A DNA stretch of 64,000 nt, from the NCBI GenBank assembly GCA_009937525.1, contig JAACFE010000001.1:1-64000 (forward strand), read 5' to 3'. The notes beneath the pieces were generated by a model. That model saw only the letters and a program-made list of their open reading frames with translations, searched no databases and was not told the DNA's origin. The position numbers and the translations under genes were made by a program. This document shows positions 59,443 through 64,000 of the stretch, one piece after another. Origin of the DNA: Gammaproteobacteria bacterium. Lineage in GTDB: Bacteria > Pseudomonadota > Gammaproteobacteria > Steroidobacterales > Woeseiaceae. Within the stretch, counting starts at the first letter, position 1; each line of letters opens with the position of its first letter.

Positions 59443-59495
59443 AGTCCGTTTTCCGGCCTGACGCCCGCTTACCGAGCGCTATAGACGGTTCCGCT

Positions 59496-60455
59496 ATGGA
59501 TCTGAAATTCCTGGATTTCGAACAGCCGATCGCCGAACTCGAGGCGAAGATCGAGGAACTGCAGTTCGTCGGCGACGACTCCGAAATCAATATCAACGAG
59601 GAAGTCGCACGCTTGCGGGCGAAGAGCGAGGCGCTCACGAAAAGCATCTTCTCCAAGCTGAGCGCCTGGCAGATCGCGCAGGTGGCGAGACACCCGATGC
59701 GACCCTACACGGCGGATTACCTGGAAATCCTTTCGCCGGATTTCCAGGAGCTGCACGGCGACCGGATGTACGCGGACGATCCGGCCATTATCGGCGGTGT
59801 GGGCCGTATCGATGGACGCGCCGTCATGTTCATCGGCCACCAGAAAGGACGCGATACCAAGGAGCGAGTAAGGCGCAATTACGGCATGCCCAAGCCCGAG
59901 GGTTACCGCAAGGCTCAGCGGCTGATGCGTCTCGCCGAGAAATACTCGCTGCCCGTGGTGACGTTGATCGACACCCCGGGTGCCTACCCCGGCGTCGGCG
60001 CCGAGGAGCGTGGCCAGAGCGAGGCAATCGCTTACAGCCTTTACCTGATGGCGGGCCTCAGGACGCCGATCATCAGCGTAGTTATCGGCGAAGGCGGGTC
60101 CGGCGGCGCTCTTGCGATCGGCGTCGCGGACAAGCTGCTGATGCTGCAATACGGCATCTACTCCGTCATCTCCCCCGAGGGTTGCGCGTCCATCCTCTGG
60201 AAGAGTGCCGACAAAGCGCAGGATGCGGCCGAGGCCATGCGTATCACGGCGTCCAGCCTCAACGACTTCGGTCTCGTCGACGAGGTGCTGCGGGAACCGC
60301 TGGGCGGCGCGCACCGCAACCCGGCCGAGGCCGCGGAAGTCATTCGCAACGCGCTGATCAAGGCACTGGACGAACTCGACTCCGTTTCGGTCGATCAGCT
60401 GCTCGAGAACCGCCAGCGACGGCTCGCCGGATTCGGCGAATTCAAAGAGGCGTGA
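59496..60455 (+). CDS. accA: Acetyl-CoA carboxylase carboxyltransferase subunit alpha
   Basis: 319 residues from ATG 59496, the exact length of the E. coli protein; the frame upstream to 59340 is only dnaE shadow. With AccD it moves the carboxyl group from biotin to acetyl-CoA to make malonyl-CoA. Signatures are [39 protein letters not shown] and [15 protein letters not shown]. The TGA overlaps the tilS GTG by four bases. Confidence 0.97.
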   Translation: MDLKFLDFEQPIAELEAKIEELQFVGDDSEININEEVARLRAKSEALTKSIFSKLSAWQIAQVARHPMRPYTADYLEILSPDFQELHGDRMYADDPAIIGGVGRIDGRAVMFIGHQKGRDTKERVRRNYGMPKPEGYRKAQRLMRLAEKYSLPVVTLIDTPGAYPGVGAEERGQSEAIAYSLYLMAGLRTPIISVVIGEGGSGGALAIGVADKLLMLQYGIYSVISPEGCASILWKSADKAQDAAEAMRITASSLNDFGLVDEVLREPLGGAHRNPAEAAEVIRNALIKALDELDSVSVDQLLENRQRRLAGFGEFKEA

Positions 60456-61786
60456 CCTTCGGGCCCGAGGTTCTCCTGGAGCGTCTCGATGCGCTCGAGA
60501 CCGTCGACAACAATCCCGATCGATACGTGATCGCCCTGAGCGGCGGGCTCGATTCGACCGTGCTTGCGCATGCTTTGTCGCTTGCGAGGGAGCGCCACGG
60601 CAAGTCGTTGCTGGCTGTGCACATCGACCACCAGCTGCACCCCGAATCCGGTCGCTGGAGCGAATACTGCCGCAAGCTTGCCGAAAAACTCGCGCTCGAA
60701 TTCGTTGCGGAAACGGTCTCGATCGATGCCGGTGTCGGGGGCCTCGAGGCCGCCGCGCGCAAGGCGCGCTACGCGGCGCTCGCTCGGCACATGGGCGACG
60801 GGGACTGGTTGCTCAGCGCCCACCACCGGAACGACCAGGCCGAGACATTGTTGCTCAACCTGATGCGGGGCAGCGGCCCGGCCGGCATGGCCGGCATCGG
60901 CCTGCTGACACCGTTCGCGGCGGGCTGGCTGGTACGCCCGCTCATCGATGTGCCGCGCGACGCGCTGGAAGCCTACGCGGCGACGCAGGAGCTGCGCTGG
61001 GTCGACGATCCCTCCAATCAGGATTTGCGGTTCGATCGCAACTTCCTGCGCCATGACGTCCTGCCCGCCCTCGAACGGCGCTGGACGGGCGTGGTCGAGC
61101 GGCTTGCCCGCAGCGCCGAGCTTGCCGCTGAGGCAGCCACCATGCTCGACGAACTCGCGGCAAGCGACCTGCATGCCGTCGGGGATCGGGCCGCTCGCAT
61201 CGATATCGCAGGCTTGCTGGGGCTGACCGACGCCCGACAACGCAATCTGTTACGACATGCAATGAGACAGGCAGGCATTCCGGTCCCGGGCGCCTCCCGA
61301 CTCGCCACCGTGCTGGACAGCGTACTCCAGGCCCGGGAGGATGCGCAGCCGCTGGTTCGGTGGCAGGGTGCGGAGGTCCGACGATACCGGGGCAAACTCT
61401 ACCTGCTGCCGCCGCTCGGCGGCCAGGCCTGGCCGCCTGAAGGACATCCGCTGGCCGATGCGCCGCTTGCGCTCGGTCCCGGCATGGGCTCGCTGCGGCT
61501 GGCGCGCGGGGCGGACCGGGGCCTGTCAGAGGCAATCGTCGCGCGCGGACTCCACGTGCGCATGCGAAACGGGGGCGAGGAAATAAAGCCTGCAGGTCAG
61601 GGACATACGAAGAAACTCAAGAAATTGCTTCAGGAAGAAGGCATTGTTCCCTGGATGCGGGAGCGGCTGCCGTTGATCTACGCGGGCGATGCGCTCGTTG
61701 CCGTCGCGGACCTGTGGATCGCAGCGGAGGCGGCCAGCGGGCCCGGCACGGCGGTGTGCTGGGACGAACGCCCCGAATTGCACTGA
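60452..61786 (+). CDS. tilS: tRNA(Ile)-lysidine synthase
   Basis: 444 residues from the GTG overlapping the accA stop. It converts C34 of the AUA-reading tRNA-Ile to lysidine. The PP-loop is [15 protein letters not shown] near 26-40, then [12 protein letters not shown] and [20 protein letters not shown], followed by the TilS middle and C-terminal tRNA-binding domains with [19 protein letters not shown]. Long upstream frames are accA shadow. Confidence 0.95.
   Translation: MTFGPEVLLERLDALETVDNNPDRYVIALSGGLDSTVLAHALSLARERHGKSLLAVHIDHQLHPESGRWSEYCRKLAEKLALEFVAETVSIDAGVGGLEAAARKARYAALARHMGDGDWLLSAHHRNDQAETLLLNLMRGSGPAGMAGIGLLTPFAAGWLVRPLIDVPRDALEAYAATQELRWVDDPSNQDLRFDRNFLRHDVLPALERRWTGVVERLARSAELAAEAATMLDELAASDLHAVGDRAARIDIAGLLGLTDARQRNLLRHAMRQAGIPVPGASRLATVLDSVLQAREDAQPLVRWQGAEVRRYRGKLYLLPPLGGQAWPPEGHPLADAPLALGPGMGSLRLARGADRGLSEAIVARGLHVRMRNGGEEIKPAGQGHTKKLKKLLQEEGIVPWMRERLPLIYAGDALVAVADLWIAAEAASGPGTAVCWDERPELH

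Positions 61787-64000
<2,214 letters not shown>

Overview
The window is a GC-rich (roughly 60-65%), gene-dense stretch of a Gram-negative bacterial chromosome, most probably a gammaproteobacterium. The main evidence is the block map / rpsB-tsf-pyrH-frr-uppS-cdsA-rseP-bamA-skp-lpxD-lpxA-lpxB-rnhB-dnaE-accA-tilS-pyrG-kdsA, whose order is typical of that class, together with GlnD, DapD/DapE of the succinylase route, DsbB and a GTP-type PEP carboxykinase. REP-like GTAGGAGCG hairpins fit a Xanthomonadales/Nevskiales/Woeseiales-like relative, but the lineage is only an inference. I saw no rRNA, tRNA, CRISPR, prophage or insertion sequence. No gene-free stretch exceeds 300 bases; the longest is 28812-29080 (269 bases) and holds a Pho box.

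Layout. 1-8.4 kb: tail of a GGDEF protein, an aldehyde dehydrogenase coupled to a DUF4397-like lipoprotein, a short AraC-type regulator facing a fadB-like bifunctional beta-oxidation gene, and two overlapping genes of unknown function. 7.0-11.7 kb: an HlyD adaptor, a MacB/LolD-type ATPase and two MacB/FtsX permeases. 11.7-24 kb: a C69 peptidase, a secreted SGNH hydrolase, glutaryl-CoA dehydrogenase plus a kynureninase-like PLP enzyme, divergent from a PrnB-like (tryptophan-dioxygenase-fold) oxygenase, then polyphosphate:AMP phosphotransferase, DusA, a methyltransferase, an FHA-linked class III cyclase and PckG. 24-26.7 kb: dinG/yoaA-tsaB.

26.7-37.8 kb is a phosphate-starvation region: phoB-phoR, a porin, phoU, dsbB, dapE (opposite strand) and pstSCAB. 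Near-identical 18-bp Pho-box-like direct repeats (7+4+7) precede phoB, the porin and pstS, so the sensor, outer-membrane entry and inner-membrane uptake probably form one regulon. 37.8-42.4 kb (minus strand): yffB-like, dapD, glnD, map.

42.4-64 kb is a long plus-strand housekeeping block: ribosomal protein S2 (with a very unusual histone-H1-like tail), EF-Ts, UMP kinase, RRF, then isoprenoid/phospholipid, outer-membrane biogenesis and lipid A genes, DNA polymerase III alpha, AccA, TilS, CTP synthase and the start of KdsA. Two genes usual in this order, dxr (between cdsA and rseP) and fabZ (between lpxD and lpxA), are absent from their expected places.

The most interesting points are the PrnB-like/kynureninase-like/gcdH group, which may be a non-canonical aromatic amino acid catabolic route, the repetitive S2 tail, a cyclase with His at the usual transition-state Asn position, the shared Pho-box module, and the missing dxr and fabZ. 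No clearly new defence or mobile system was found.
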